Origin: an uncultured Muribaculaceae bacterium | GTDB lineage: Bacteria > Bacteroidota > Bacteroidia > Bacteroidales > Muribaculaceae | Direction of reading: 5' to 3' | DNA: 64,000 bases | Assembly: GCA_910578805.1 (NCBI GenBank) | Contig: CAJTRS010000002.1 | Span: 62,001-126,000, forward strand | Shown here: positions 34,435 to 43,324 of the stretch, in pieces | Numbering within the stretch: position 1 is the first letter of the stretch | How the letters are laid out: the number at the start of each line of letters is the position of its first letter | Position numbers and translations under genes: made by a program | The notes under the pieces: generated by a model | The model's database searches: none | Told to the model about the DNA's origin: nothing | What the model saw: only the letters and a program-made list of their open reading frames with translations

Positions 34435-35599
34435 GGCCGGAATTGTTGACCGTGATGTCAGTATGGCGGTGAAACCGCGTTATGAACTGCTCGACGGGTT
34501 GCGTGGTGTTGCCGCTATGGTTGTCATCTGGTACCATGTCTTTGAGGCTTTTGCTACATCTTCTATGGATCAGGACTTTAATCACGGTTACCTTGCCGTG
34601 GATTTCTTTTTTATGTTGTCGGGCTTTGTGATAGGATATGCTTATGACGACCGTTGGAAACAGAACCGTATTACGGTGAAGGGATTTATCAGGCGCCGGT
34701 TGATACGTCTGCACCCTATGGTGCTGATGGGTGTGGCGCTTGGCGTGATTGCTTTTGCGGTGCAGGGGTTTGTTCAGTGGGACGGCTCGCCGGTGTCCGG
34801 CAAATGGGTTATGGTTTCGGCATTGCTGGCCTGTCTGTTTGTCCCGGCATATCCTGGAGCGGGTTATGAGGTCAGGGGCAATGGTGAGGCATTCCCTCTT
34901 AACGGACCGGCCTGGTCGCTGTTTTTTGAATATATAGGCAATGTGTTGTATGCCTTGTGGCTGCGCAAACTCGGCACCAATGCTCTTGCCGCTGTGGTAG
35001 TTCTTAACGGAGTCGGTCTGGTGGCCTATGCCGTGGGCAATATGTCGGGCGGCAATCACCTTGGTGTGGGCTGGTCACTTGGCGATTACAACTTTTTGGG
35101 CGGTATGCTTCGCTTGGGATTCGCGTTTTCTGCGGGGTTGTTGATGTCAAGGGTGTTTCGGCCGGTAAAGGTGCGCGGAGCGTTTTGGATATGCTCAATA
35201 GCTATTGTGGCATTGCTCGCCATGCCTTTTGTGGGGTGGAGCGACGGGACTCTTTGGCTCAACGGCCTGTATGACGCTTTGTGTGTGACCTGTGTGTTCC
35301 CTGTCATATTGTATGTCGGTGCTTCCGGTCAGACCACCGACCGGCGGTCATATGCCTTGTGTGACTTTTTGGGCAGAATTTCCTATCCGGTGTATATAGT
35401 GCATTATCCGCTTATGTATCTGTTTTATTCGTGGGTATGGGACGGAGGTTTCTCGTTTGGTCAGGCATGGCCTGTGGCCTGTGTGATATTTGTGGCGAGT
35501 ATATTGCTTGCGGCCGTGTGTCTGAAATATTACGACGAGCCGTTGCGCCGAAGGCTTGCATCGGTGAATAAAGCTGTAGGGAAAGCCGTAAGCGCTTGA
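34427..35599 (+). CDS. Acyltransferase 3 family membrane protein (OafA/YrhL type)
   Basis: A 390-residue protein if started at ATG 34427, which overlaps the upstream stop by 8 nt; ATG 34463 (MAVKPRYELLDGL) is an alternative. The N-terminal LLDGLRGVAAMVVIWYHVFEAF carries the conserved Arg and His of the family, followed by about ten membrane helices including VDFFFMLSGFVIGYAYDDRW and the LIRLHPMVLMG loop. Such proteins transfer acetyl or similar groups to surface sugars from within the inner membrane. The acceptor is unknown. Confidence 0.9.
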   Translation: MTEAGIVDRDVSMAVKPRYELLDGLRGVAAMVVIWYHVFEAFATSSMDQDFNHGYLAVDFFFMLSGFVIGYAYDDRWKQNRITVKGFIRRRLIRLHPMVLMGVALGVIAFAVQGFVQWDGSPVSGKWVMVSALLACLFVPAYPGAGYEVRGNGEAFPLNGPAWSLFFEYIGNVLYALWLRKLGTNALAAVVVLNGVGLVAYAVGNMSGGNHLGVGWSLGDYNFLGGMLRLGFAFSAGLLMSRVFRPVKVRGAFWICSIAIVALLAMPFVGWSDGTLWLNGLYDALCVTCVFPVILYVGASGQTTDRRSYALCDFLGRISYPVYIVHYPLMYLFYSWVWDGGFSFGQAWPVACVIFVASILLAAVCLKYYDEPLRRRLASVNKAVGKAVSA

Positions 35600-35606
35600 T
35601 GAGACT

Positions 35607-35658
35607 AAAAAACATGGTCAACCATATAATGTAAAGAGGTGGTTGACCATGTTTTTTT
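35607..35658 (+). terminator. Bidirectional Rho-independent terminator
   Basis: AACATGGTCAACC (35611-35623) pairs perfectly with GGTTGACCATGTT (35641-35653). A-run upstream and T-run downstream, so it serves the acyltransferase gene on the plus strand and dnaA on the minus strand. Confidence 0.9.
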
Positions 35659-35691
35659 GTGAGGTTCTATGGTGGTTATGTAAGGTGGGCG

Positions 35692-37077
35692 TCAGTTGAG
35701 CAGGGAGTTTTCGATTTTGGAAACATCGGCCTGAAGCTGCTTTTCAAGCGACAGGCGTTCTTCGATGTTGTTGCATGCGTAAAGCACAGTGGCGTGGGTG
35801 CGTGCCAGGCGTGTGCCTATGGCTGTAGATGACATCTTGGTGTGTTTTTTAGCCATATACATGACCATCTGTCGTGCATCGGAAATCTCGCGGCGCCGTG
35901 ACTTTGTGAATATCTGGTCGGGTTCGATCTTGTAATACGAGGCCACTTCCTGTGCGATTATCTCGAAATTGATCTGTTTGCGGTTGATTTTTACGGCATT
36001 GGAGAGCACTTTTCGTGCCAGATCGAGAGTTATGTCCTGACTGAGTGCCGAAGCGTGGGCCAGAAGAGACACCACCATGCCTTCGAGTTCTCGGATACTG
36101 TCGGTGACATTGGCAGCTATGTAGTCGAGCACTTCACCGGGGAGTGCAACGCCGTCCTGTTCCGCCTTCTGGTGGAGTACAAATTTGCGCAACTCGTAGT
36201 CAGGGCGTTCGAGTTCCACCACCACGCCCATATTGAAGCGGGAGATGAGTCTTTTTTCCATACCTTCCATCTTGGCCGGCGGGCAGTCGCTTGCCAATAT
36301 CAGCTGTTTTTGATTGAGTGTGAGATGGTTGAATATGTGGAAAAATGTGCCCTGGGTGCTTTGTTTGCCTATCAGATCCTGTATGTCATCGATGATCAGA
36401 GCGTCGATACTCTGATAGAAGTTGATGAAGTCGTTGATCTTTCCGTTGCGTACGGCTGTGGTAAACTGGCTTTCAAACAATCGGGCTGTGATGTAGAGCA
36501 CACGGCTCTGCGGTGTCACCTCTTTTATGCGGATACCGATGGCCTGTATGAGGTGGGTTTTGCCAACGCCGGGAGCCCCGAATATGAACAGAGGATTGAA
36601 TGTCTTGTTCCTGGGGTCGTTGGCCACGGCTTCGCCTATTGAGCGAGCCACGCGGTTGCTTATGCTGTTGCAGTAATTCTCAAATGTGTAATTGGGGTTG
36701 AGCTGTGCGTTTATTTCCTGCAGTTCCACCCGTTGGAACGGATTGGACGAGGCGCCGGGCTTTGGCGCTACGGCTGTGCTCGGTTTAGAACTTGCTATTG
36801 TGACCCCGGTGGTGGGCTCGTTGCCTACCTGATTGAAATGATAGTATAGCTTTACCGATGGGCCATAAACTTTGTGAAGCGTGTGGCCGAGCAGGTTGAA
36901 GTAACGTTCTTCGAGTTGTTCGTAAAAAAACGGCGATGGCACCAAAAGGGTAAGTTTGTTATCCACAAAACTTACCGATGTGATGGGTCTGAACCAAGCG
37001 GCAAATTGTTCGGCCGGGAGAATGTCCTGAAACACTTTCAGACATTGTTCCCAGAGTTGTATATGGGTTTCCGTCAT
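35692..37077 (-). CDS. dnaA: Chromosomal replication initiator DnaA
   Basis: A 461-residue protein from ATG 37077 (a TTG 12 nt upstream is in frame). Domain I MTETHIQLWEQCLKVFQDIL; domain III AAA+ with Walker A GAPGVGKTHL, Walker B ALIIDDIQDL and sensor ILASDCPPA; domain IV with the DnaA-box-binding signature LARTHATVLYACNNIEE. It unwinds the origin. A perfect DnaA box lies inside its own 5' coding region (36959-36967), hinting at autoregulation. No cluster of boxes marking oriC is seen nearby. Confidence 0.98.
   Translation of the reverse strand: MTETHIQLWEQCLKVFQDILPAEQFAAWFRPITSVSFVDNKLTLLVPSPFFYEQLEERYFNLLGHTLHKVYGPSVKLYYHFNQVGNEPTTGVTIASSKPSTAVAPKPGASSNPFQRVELQEINAQLNPNYTFENYCNSISNRVARSIGEAVANDPRNKTFNPLFIFGAPGVGKTHLIQAIGIRIKEVTPQSRVLYITARLFESQFTTAVRNGKINDFINFYQSIDALIIDDIQDLIGKQSTQGTFFHIFNHLTLNQKQLILASDCPPAKMEGMEKRLISRFNMGVVVELERPDYELRKFVLHQKAEQDGVALPGEVLDYIAANVTDSIRELEGMVVSLLAHASALSQDITLDLARKVLSNAVKINRKQINFEIIAQEVASYYKIEPDQIFTKSRRREISDARQMVMYMAKKHTKMSSTAIGTRLARTHATVLYACNNIEERLSLEKQLQADVSKIENSLLN
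36959..36967 (+). promoter_or_regulatory. Consensus DnaA box within dnaA
   Basis: TTATCCACA, exact 9-mer, about 110 nt into the dnaA coding sequence. Could bind DnaA and repress elongation or be coincidental. Confidence 0.4.
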
Positions 37078-37328
37078 GGGTGGGGTCAAAAAAATTTGCT
37101 ATACTATTTCAATACAAAATTCCGATTAAAATTTAATAAAAACAACCCTGTGTTTATTTGCAAATTATATTTTTGATGCACGATGTTGAATCTCAGTATA
37201 TTAAGTTGTGGTTTAATTAAAGTTGAAGTAATTATTCAGATTTGCAATGTATAAGGCTGTTGATTAGCAATATACGTTATGTAGTGTTTGGGCTGATTGA
37301 AGTTTATGTTTAATGTTGTTTTAGGTTC
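37078..37328. other. AT-rich region upstream of dnaA
   Basis: About 250 nt of very AT-rich sequence. It must hold the dnaA promoter, but no perfect TAnnTTTG box is present (the nearest is GAATTTTG on the minus strand around 37118). No 9-mer DnaA boxes, so it does not look like oriC. Confidence 0.45.
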
Positions 37329-37379
37329 AAAAAATACCGGTTGGCTTTAATTTACAAGGGTGTAACGAGCCAACCGGTA
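37329..37379 (-). terminator. Rho-independent terminator of the amidase-mlaD operon
   Basis: TACCGGTTGGCT (37335-37346) pairs perfectly with AGCCAACCGGTA (37368-37379). A T-run follows on the minus strand (37329-37334). Located 50 nt after the mlaD-type stop. Confidence 0.88.
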
Positions 37380-37428
37380 AGTAGTATGTAATTTATAATA
37401 AATCTAAATAGTGTGCTTGCGGCTATAG

Positions 37429-38343
37429 TTACAGCAGTTTTATGCTGATGTATCGTTTAGGGTTTTTCTTTACATCGCGAAGCAGTGAATCGAGGCTTGC
37501 CGAAGCGTTGTTGAGGTTGTTGTAAAGAGATGTGTCGTTAAGCATCATGCCGATTGAGGAGTTGGGGCTGTTGAGGTTCTGTAACACCTTGTTTAGGGCA
37601 GCTGTTGCCTGATATACATTGGTCAGGGTAGAGTCCACAGGAGCTTCTTTGAGTTGCGACGACACAACTGTGAGGTCGGAGGCTATGGTGGAGATATTGC
37701 CTGAAATATCTTTGACTGAAGCCATCACGGTGGAGGCATCGGAGGCTATGGCCGGCATGCGGTTCATGACCAGTGCGAGCTGAGCGCTGCTTTTTTCAAG
37801 ATTGGCCATGGTGGCGTTGAGTCGGGTTATTGCCGATGTCAGTGCCGGATCGGCTACCACTGTGTTGACGGAGGTGAGCAGTGTGTCAATTTTGGGCAGT
37901 ATCTGTGCAATAGTCGGGAGCAGGTCGTTGGTCACGTTGCCCATCAGTCCGGGGGCATTCTCGCCTATGAGCCGGTCGCCTATTGAATGGTATTCGGTCG
38001 AGGTGCCCATGATGAGTTCGATGGTTGAGGTGCCGAGCATGTCGGTGGTGATTACGGCTTTTGTGCCCATGGGTATGCGCAGTTCCTTGTTGAGATCGAA
38101 TTCCACGCGTATGTGTCCGGGGTTATTGTATTCATAGTTTATCTCTTTAACCAGCCCTATCTTGTAGCCGTTGACGGTTACCGGAGCCGACTGTGCGAGT
38201 CCTGCCACATTGGTGTAGGAGGCGTAATAGTAATTGGTGCCTTTGAATATGTTTATGCCTTTGAGGTAGTTGATGCCGAAGAACAGTACGAACAGTGCTA
38301 TCAACACTGTGAGTCCTATTATAAATTCCTTTTTGAGTTTCAT
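37429..38343 (-). CDS. MlaD/MCE-domain lipid transport protein
   Basis: A 304-residue protein. One N-terminal membrane helix (about residues 8-25), then a single MCE domain (NYYYASYTNVAGLAQSAPVTVNGYKIGLV ... KAVITTDMLGTSTIELIMG, about 35-120), then a helical C-terminal region (about 130-290) that would form the needle-like channel. It is the periplasmic substrate-binding ring of an Mla-type phospholipid transporter. The usual permease and ATPase genes (mlaE, mlaF) are not adjacent; instead it follows an amidase gene by 72 nt. Confidence 0.93.
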   Translation of the reverse strand: MKLKKEFIIGLTVLIALFVLFFGINYLKGINIFKGTNYYYASYTNVAGLAQSAPVTVNGYKIGLVKEINYEYNNPGHIRVEFDLNKELRIPMGTKAVITTDMLGTSTIELIMGTSTEYHSIGDRLIGENAPGLMGNVTNDLLPTIAQILPKIDTLLTSVNTVVADPALTSAITRLNATMANLEKSSAQLALVMNRMPAIASDASTVMASVKDISGNISTIASDLTVVSSQLKEAPVDSTLTNVYQATAALNKVLQNLNSPNSSIGMMLNDTSLYNNLNNASASLDSLLRDVKKNPKRYISIKLL

Positions 38344-38415
38344 GTAGCAGGGGGTGTTATAATGGTTTTATTATATGCGTTAAATAAAATAATATATGTG
38401 ATGACTTTGTGAAGA

Positions 38416-39480
38416 TTATTTTATGCGTTTGCCGTTTTTGAATTTCACCACAAAGGCGTCCTTGAACAGGGGTTTTATGTTTTTTTTCATTTCGGCTGCG
38501 GCAGCGGATTGGGAGGGGAAATGTCCGTAGGTGTATTTTATTACATTACCTTCCTTGTAGCTGTCGATCGGGCCAAGGCCTTTGAACCGCTTTGAGCCGT
38601 CCTTTATGGGGGTGGAGGAGGTGAGTATCTGTATGCGGTAGTCTTCGCGGCTATTGTTGTCGGAGGCTTTTTCTTTCTTGGGTTCCGGCCGGGCTCCGGT
38701 GTCTGTTTCCTGTGCGTTTTTATACTCGATTATGCCGTTGTAGATGGCTTCGGCTACTTTTTCCTGTCCGGCAGCCGATGCCAGAAATTTCTCTACCGAC
38801 GGGTTGCAGAGGTAGTCAATCTCCACCAGTACGGCCGGACGTGTCAGTTTGCGAAGTACTAAAAAACCGGCTTTCTTGGTGCCGAGGTCATGGCGTCCGG
38901 CGCTTTCGATGAGTTCTTTCTGTATGATGTTGGCCGCCAGAACTGAGTGGTGTATGTTGTTGGTCTGGTTGAGTTCAGACAGTATGGCGAGCTCATCGGA
39001 GGCGAATTTCTGCTCATTGGGTGCGTATAGCTTGTCGAGTTCCACCACGGAGTTTTCTTTTTTTACGATCTCGAGGTTTTCGGTGGAGCGGTCCTTCGAC
39101 ATGGAATATACCGAGACTCCGTTGATGGTATGGCGTCTGGGATTGGACTCTTTTACGGAATTGCAGTGAATGGATACGAACAGGTCGCACATGGCTTTGT
39201 TGGCTTTGTAAGCTCTGCTGTCGAGTGTTACATAGCAGTCGGTAGAGCGTGTGGCCATGGCTTTGATATCCTTGTGTTTTGCCAGAAGTGATTTTACCTT
39301 ATTGCTCACTGTGAGCACTATGTCTTTTTCTTTGGCGCTTTTGCCGTGGGTGCCCGGGTCGTGCCCGCCGTGTCCGGGATCAAGCACCACCACAAAATCC
39401 TTGGCTTGTACCGGTGTGGCACAAGTGACAATCAGGATTGCGATGATTAGATATTTCAGTATGCTGACGCCGGTATGCAT
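38416..39480 (-). CDS. N-acetylmuramoyl-L-alanine amidase with C-terminal SPOR-like domain
   Basis: A 354-residue protein from ATG 39480, which gives a signal peptide ending TPVQA; the longer frame runs into the promoter. The Amidase_3 domain has zinc ligands in VVLDPGHGGHDPGTHG, a Glu in the SENLEIVKKEN region, the His of FVSIHCNS, and the catalytic Glu in AVLVEIDYLCNP. The C-terminal 75 residues (DYRIQILTSSTPIKDGSKRF ... KYTYGHFPSQSAAAAEMK) resemble a SPOR peptidoglycan-binding domain. Splits daughter-cell peptidoglycan in the periplasm. Confidence 0.93.
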   Translation of the reverse strand: MHTGVSILKYLIIAILIVTCATPVQAKDFVVVLDPGHGGHDPGTHGKSAKEKDIVLTVSNKVKSLLAKHKDIKAMATRSTDCYVTLDSRAYKANKAMCDLFVSIHCNSVKESNPRRHTINGVSVYSMSKDRSTENLEIVKKENSVVELDKLYAPNEQKFASDELAILSELNQTNNIHHSVLAANIIQKELIESAGRHDLGTKKAGFLVLRKLTRPAVLVEIDYLCNPSVEKFLASAAGQEKVAEAIYNGIIEYKNAQETDTGARPEPKKEKASDNNSREDYRIQILTSSTPIKDGSKRFKGLGPIDSYKEGNVIKYTYGHFPSQSAAAAEMKKNIKPLFKDAFVVKFKNGKRIK

Positions 39481-39504
39481 TGCGTTTGGATCAATAAATC
39501 TCCG

Positions 39505-39512
39505 CAAATTTA
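39505..39512 (-). promoter_or_regulatory. -7 box of the amidase-mlaD operon
   Basis: The minus strand reads TAAATTTG, a perfect match, 24 nt upstream of the amidase start. Confidence 0.5.
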
Positions 39513-39613
39513 CGAAAATATGGAATAATATGGGGTTAAATGGGATAAAATAGGGCAACTTTGCTTACTTTTGGACTATAAATTGATGATGGTTGTTGTA
39601 ATTTCACATACTG

Positions 39614-40609
39614 ATGAATAGATATATGCGAGTGTCGAGGAGTATAATGTCGGTAGTCTCTGTGGTTTTGGTCATGGCCGCTTTTGGTTGTGGGGGCGGT
39701 CAAACTCCAGTGCCGGTGGAAATCCGCCGGTTTGACCGTGCGGCGGTGGAGTATGCGCATGCGGGTGATTCGCTTCGCAGTGCAATAGAGACTGATTACG
39801 AGTCGGCGATAGGTGTGCTCCGGAGCATCTTCGGCGGTGGTGATGACGGCGGGTTTATGCAGGATTATGCGGATTCGCGTGCTGTGGAGGTGTTTGCTCC
39901 CGATATCGAAAAGCGTTTGCCTGATCTTGGTGACGCGCAACTGCGACTCGGCGCTTTGCGCGATGGTCTTGGCCGTGTGTTGCCCGGAATGCGTTTCCCA
40001 TCGGAGGTTTACGGTGCGGTAATCCCGTTCAATCAGAGCGTGGTGGTGGCCGATTCGATAGTAATAGTAGGGCTTAATCATTATCTTGGAGCCGACTATG
40101 AGGGTTATGCCGGATTCGAGGGATATCGTCGAAATCAGAAAGAATCACGTCGCATGGCTCTCGATGTGGCTGAGGCTTTGATCGGGGTGTCGTATCCATA
40201 TATCGGTTCTGAACGGAGCACTGTGCTGTCGAGGCTTCTTTATGAAGGTGCGGTTATAAATGCCATAGTCAGTGCCGATGAGGATATCACGGTGGCTGAT
40301 GTGCTCGGATACACCGAAGATGAGTACCGGTGGGCACAGACGCACGAGCGTGATATCTGGAACGCGGTTATATCGTCTGATATGCTTTACTCCACCGATG
40401 CAGGTGTGGCTCACCGTCTGGTGGCTCCTGCGCCCTCCACACCTTTGGTCAATGCCAATGCTCCGGGTCGCATAGGCCGATATACCGGCTACAGGATAGT
40501 TAGGGCGTATATGGAGAAGAATCCCGATACGGATATAGAGCTTACTCTGACCCCCGGATTCTATGATTCGTTATCCACTCTGCCGGGGTCTGAATATGCC
40601 CCTGAATAG
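39614..40609 (+). CDS. gldB: GldB-family lipoprotein
   Basis: A 331-residue protein with a lipoprotein signal (VSVVLVMAAFGCGGG); ATG 39614 is used, though in-frame ATGs 12 and 33 nt later are possible. Family landmarks: PVEIRRFDRA near the start, VVVADSIVIVGLNHYLGADY, YRRNQ, LLYEGAVINAI, EDEYRWAQTHERDIWNAV, and near the end PGRIGRYTGYRIVRAYMEKNP. GldB is needed for gliding in Flavobacterium, but homologues persist in non-motile Bacteroidetes, where the role is unclear. A near-consensus box CAACTTTG lies 40 nt upstream. Confidence 0.88.
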   Translation: MNRYMRVSRSIMSVVSVVLVMAAFGCGGGQTPVPVEIRRFDRAAVEYAHAGDSLRSAIETDYESAIGVLRSIFGGGDDGGFMQDYADSRAVEVFAPDIEKRLPDLGDAQLRLGALRDGLGRVLPGMRFPSEVYGAVIPFNQSVVVADSIVIVGLNHYLGADYEGYAGFEGYRRNQKESRRMALDVAEALIGVSYPYIGSERSTVLSRLLYEGAVINAIVSADEDITVADVLGYTEDEYRWAQTHERDIWNAVISSDMLYSTDAGVAHRLVAPAPSTPLVNANAPGRIGRYTGYRIVRAYMEKNPDTDIELTLTPGFYDSLSTLPGSEYAPE

Positions 40610-40730
40610 GGTACGTAAATGTTAAACCGCAGCTTAATTAACAAAAAATAACTTTCCTCGAAATCCGCTTCCAGAGCGGGAAATTAGTGTTGATCGGTGT
40701 TAAATATCGGTAAATCACGGTGTTGGTGTT

Positions 40731-40760
40731 TTGGGGTGTGGAATTAATGTAGTATCTTTG
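40731..40760 (+). promoter_or_regulatory. Promoter of the thioredoxin-fold protein gene
   Basis: TTG (40731-40733), a 19-nt spacer and TATCTTTG (40753-40760). It leaves an untranslated leader of about 130 nt. Confidence 0.65.
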
Positions 40761-40766
40761 CATCGT

Positions 40767-40898
40767 CTTAATCCAAATGACGCGCAAAGAGTTGCGCAGT
40801 CACAGCCGAAAATCGGCAGGATTCCATCTTGAATTTTTGCTATGTCATGTACCGAAAAAATGCAGATGAAATCTTATGTATAACGCAAAAAGAAAGTA
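40767..40898 (+). promoter_or_regulatory. Structured leader with a possible 30-codon upstream ORF
   Basis: Two small hairpins: GCGCAA-AGAG-TTGCGC (40782-40797) and GCCGA-AAA-TCGGC (40805-40817). A short frame, ATG 40777 to TGA 40869, encodes a basic 30-residue peptide beginning MTRKELRSHSRKSAGFHLEF. No known riboswitch motif is recognised. It could be an attenuating leader. Confidence 0.4.
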
Positions 40899-41399
40899 AT
40901 GAAGAAAACAATGTCAATCATTGCGCTCTTCGTGGTTCTTCTCTTTACAGTGTCGGCCGGATCAGACAGGGCATATAAAACTGAGACAGGTTTCAATGCT
41001 CCCCGTTTTGAAGTCCGTGCCACTGATGGCAATGTCGTGTCATTGTCAGAATTGAAAGGGCGTTACGTGTTAGTGAGTTTCTGGTCATCGACCGATGCCG
41101 GTTCCCGAATCAACACCAATCTTTACGACCGCTTTTTAAAAAGCATGCCCTCGGAGGAAGAACAGATTTGTCTCTTGTCGGTCAATCTTGACCGTAGCGA
41201 GCTCTTGTTTCGCGAGATAGTGCGCAGGGACAATCTTAATGCGAAGTCGCAATTTCATGTGTATGGCGATCAGGCATCTGACATGATGCGCAGCTATGGC
41301 CAGAACACAAAGGACTGCCAATCCTATCTGATAGATCCCAACGGGGTGATAGTGGCGGTTAATCCCGATGTTGATGCTCTGACCAGAGTGTTGAGCTGA
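40899..41399 (+). CDS. Thioredoxin-fold (TlpA/AhpC-like) exported protein lacking the CxxC
   Basis: A 166-residue protein. Hydrophobic N-terminus (residues 4-20) suggests export or anchoring. TlpA-like core: APRFEVRATDGNVVSLSELKGRYVLVSFWSS. In active members the next residues are W-C-x-x-C; here the aligned segment is FWSSTDAGSR (61-70), with Asp66 and Ser69 in place of the two cysteines. The later cis-Pro region is replaced by CQSYLIDPNGVIVAV. It cannot act as a disulfide reductase in the usual way, so a binding or structural role is inferred. Preceded by a structured leader, followed by a strong terminator: a stand-alone transcription unit. Confidence 0.82.
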   Translation: MKKTMSIIALFVVLLFTVSAGSDRAYKTETGFNAPRFEVRATDGNVVSLSELKGRYVLVSFWSSTDAGSRINTNLYDRFLKSMPSEEEQICLLSVNLDRSELLFREIVRRDNLNAKSQFHVYGDQASDMMRSYGQNTKDCQSYLIDPNGVIVAVNPDVDALTRVLS

Positions 41400-41410
41400 T
41401 AAAAAGAAGT

Positions 41411-41452
41411 AAGGCTGACGTCCGCTAAGGGACATCAGCCTTTTGTATTTTT
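41411..41452 (+). terminator. Rho-independent terminator after the thioredoxin-fold gene
   Basis: AAGGCTGACGTCC (41411-41423) pairs with GGACATCAGCCTT (41429-41442), one mismatch, then TTTTGTATTTTT. The A-rich flank suggests it can also stop glnA transcription from the other strand. Confidence 0.85.
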
Positions 41453-41468
41453 AGTGTGGGGCAACCCG

Positions 41469-42977
41469 TTATCCGCAATGCAGATATTTCTCCACCAAAG
41501 AGCGCATCAGGGTTTCGTCGTGGCGTGCTTCCTGAATGAGTGTGGTGTCATTGAACGCGCGCAGGTGCTTTATGGTGCTTTCAATTAGCGAAGGCGAGAA
41601 CACACCGGCTTCTTCATATATGTCTTTGGCTTTTTCAAGCGCTATGGCGCTTTCAGCGCACGATGCCGGCAGATTGGTGAGTTGATTGAGTTTGTCGGCG
41701 TTTTCGATGCTGTGAATGTTGACGTTTACGTATGTCTGTCGCGCTATTTCAAGGGCATCGGGCATTTCCCAGCCGTGACGGCATGCCACAGCAAGCGATG
41801 CGAGCAGCAGGTATATGTCGGCCGAACCGTCGGCCGAGCGTATCTCCACGGTCTGTTTCTGCGAAGCCATGCCAAGCATTGCTTTCGAACCGGGATTTAC
41901 GGTCGCGCACATATCCTTGTCGGAGGTCCAGCCGAGAGGTACGCGTACGAGTACGGAGCGGTTGCGGTCACCCCAGCAAACGCTCGTGGGGGCCTCCTGA
42001 TGGGGTACAAGGCGGAAATATGATGTGGGATTTGTGTTGCCGAAAGCTGTGACGGAGGGAGCCATGACCATCATTCCGGCTATGGCCTTGCGGGCGTCGT
42101 CGCTCAGTCGATTTGATTTGTCGAGCATAACGTTTCGGCCGTTGCTGTCGGTAAATCTCATGTGGATATGCATGCCCGATCCGGCCTTGCCGGTGGTGAT
42201 CTTGGGGGCGAATGTCACGAGGTAGCCCATCTGGCGGGCAAGGCTGCGTATGATCCATTTTGCCACGGCTATCTGATCGGCAGCATCTTCGGCAGCCACG
42301 GGCAGGAACTCGATCTCATTCTGCTCATAGATCATGCCGTCGAGAGTGAAGTTGCCCACTTCGGAGTGGCCGTATTTGATGCGTCCGCCGGTGGAGGCTA
42401 TCAGACTCATGCAGCGGGTGCGGAATTCATTGAATTTTGCGTAGGGCGACGATTCGTGGTAGCCGTGCTGGTCTATGGCCGGATATGTGTGGTCATCGGG
42501 AGCGATGACATAGAATTCCAGTTCGCCCATGGCTTCGAACTGCAGTCCAGTAACTTCACGGAACCTGCGGCATGCCTTTTCGAGCGTGTGCATCGGGGAG
42601 TTTTCCACAGGATTACCCTCCTTGTCGAAGAAAGAGCATAGCATGGTCAGGGTCGGTATTTCGGCAAACGGGTCGCGGAATGCCGTGCGGAAGCGTGGAA
42701 GCACGTAGAGATCGCTGTTGCCGGCCTCGATGTGGGAGAACAGGCTCGATCCGTCAACGCGTTCGCCGAAGCTCAGTATGGTGTCGAGATATTCAAGGTC
42801 GTTGATGATGAAGTTGAGGGTCTTTAGTTTACCGTCTTCGGCCGGATACATGAAATTGATCATTTCTATATCCTGTGACTTCACGTAGTCGATTATGTCG
42901 TCCTTGGTAAATAGCCGTGCAGGTTTGCAGAGTGTCTTTACCAGATGATTTTTGTTGAGAAGAATTTCGCTGTCCAT
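41469..42977 (-). CDS. glnA: Glutamine synthetase
   Basis: A 502-residue protein. Beta-grasp domain with FGERVDGSSLFSHIEAGNSDLYVLPR, then the catalytic domain: MGELEFYVI, GHSEVGNFTLDGMIYEQNEIEF (metal-binding glutamates), GKAGSGMHIHMRF (ATP/metal His), and RNRSVLVRVPLG (glutamate-binding arginines). The type I loop NPTSYFRLVPHQEAP is present. It makes glutamine from glutamate and ammonia. No adenylylation-site tyrosine motif is clear at the C-terminus. Together with gdhA (56207) this gives the cell both ammonia-assimilation routes. Confidence 0.95.
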   Translation of the reverse strand: MDSEILLNKNHLVKTLCKPARLFTKDDIIDYVKSQDIEMINFMYPAEDGKLKTLNFIINDLEYLDTILSFGERVDGSSLFSHIEAGNSDLYVLPRFRTAFRDPFAEIPTLTMLCSFFDKEGNPVENSPMHTLEKACRRFREVTGLQFEAMGELEFYVIAPDDHTYPAIDQHGYHESSPYAKFNEFRTRCMSLIASTGGRIKYGHSEVGNFTLDGMIYEQNEIEFLPVAAEDAADQIAVAKWIIRSLARQMGYLVTFAPKITTGKAGSGMHIHMRFTDSNGRNVMLDKSNRLSDDARKAIAGMMVMAPSVTAFGNTNPTSYFRLVPHQEAPTSVCWGDRNRSVLVRVPLGWTSDKDMCATVNPGSKAMLGMASQKQTVEIRSADGSADIYLLLASLAVACRHGWEMPDALEIARQTYVNVNIHSIENADKLNQLTNLPASCAESAIALEKAKDIYEEAGVFSPSLIESTIKHLRAFNDTTLIQEARHDETLMRSLVEKYLHCG

Positions 42978-43043
42978 AAAATATAGTGTGGTTTTATTTG
43001 TATATGGTCATATAATACGTGGAATGCTATTATAGGGTTCGGA

Positions 43044-43292
43044 TCATTCACCTGAAAAATTGAGGGAGTCGAGTATGCCGAGTGCCCTTTCCATGTCGCG
43101 ATGGCGTACCATGAGCCTGATGCCTCCGAGGGTGTTGAACCCTATGGGGTAGATGCGGGAGAAAATCTCGTTGTCGAGCACAGACTCTATGCCGGCTTCC
43201 GCAAGGGCGGCTTCGGCTATATGGGCTTCGGAGTCGAGCTGATATATGCGGCAAAGTTCGAGTTCGTTGTCGTTGCGGTTGTAGGTAAGCAT
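43044..43292 (-). CDS. DUF2007-domain protein
   Basis: An 82-residue cytoplasmic protein (LCRIYQLDSEAHIAEAALAEAGIES ... FNTLGGIRLMVRHRDMERALGILD) matching DUF2007, a small ferredoxin-like fold labelled a putative signal-transducing protein. It lies 66 nt upstream of glnA on the same strand and may be co-transcribed. No biochemical role is established for the family. Confidence 0.85.
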   Translation of the reverse strand: MLTYNRNDNELELCRIYQLDSEAHIAEAALAEAGIESVLDNEIFSRIYPIGFNTLGGIRLMVRHRDMERALGILDSLNFSGE

Positions 43293-43324
43293 ATGCTGGA
43301 AATATTTTAAATCGGGTTAAGATG

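Noticed and set aside
37078..37428. AT-rich region beside dnaA as the replication origin
   Set aside because: Contains no exact DnaA box; only one lies nearby (inside dnaA). Origins need a cluster.
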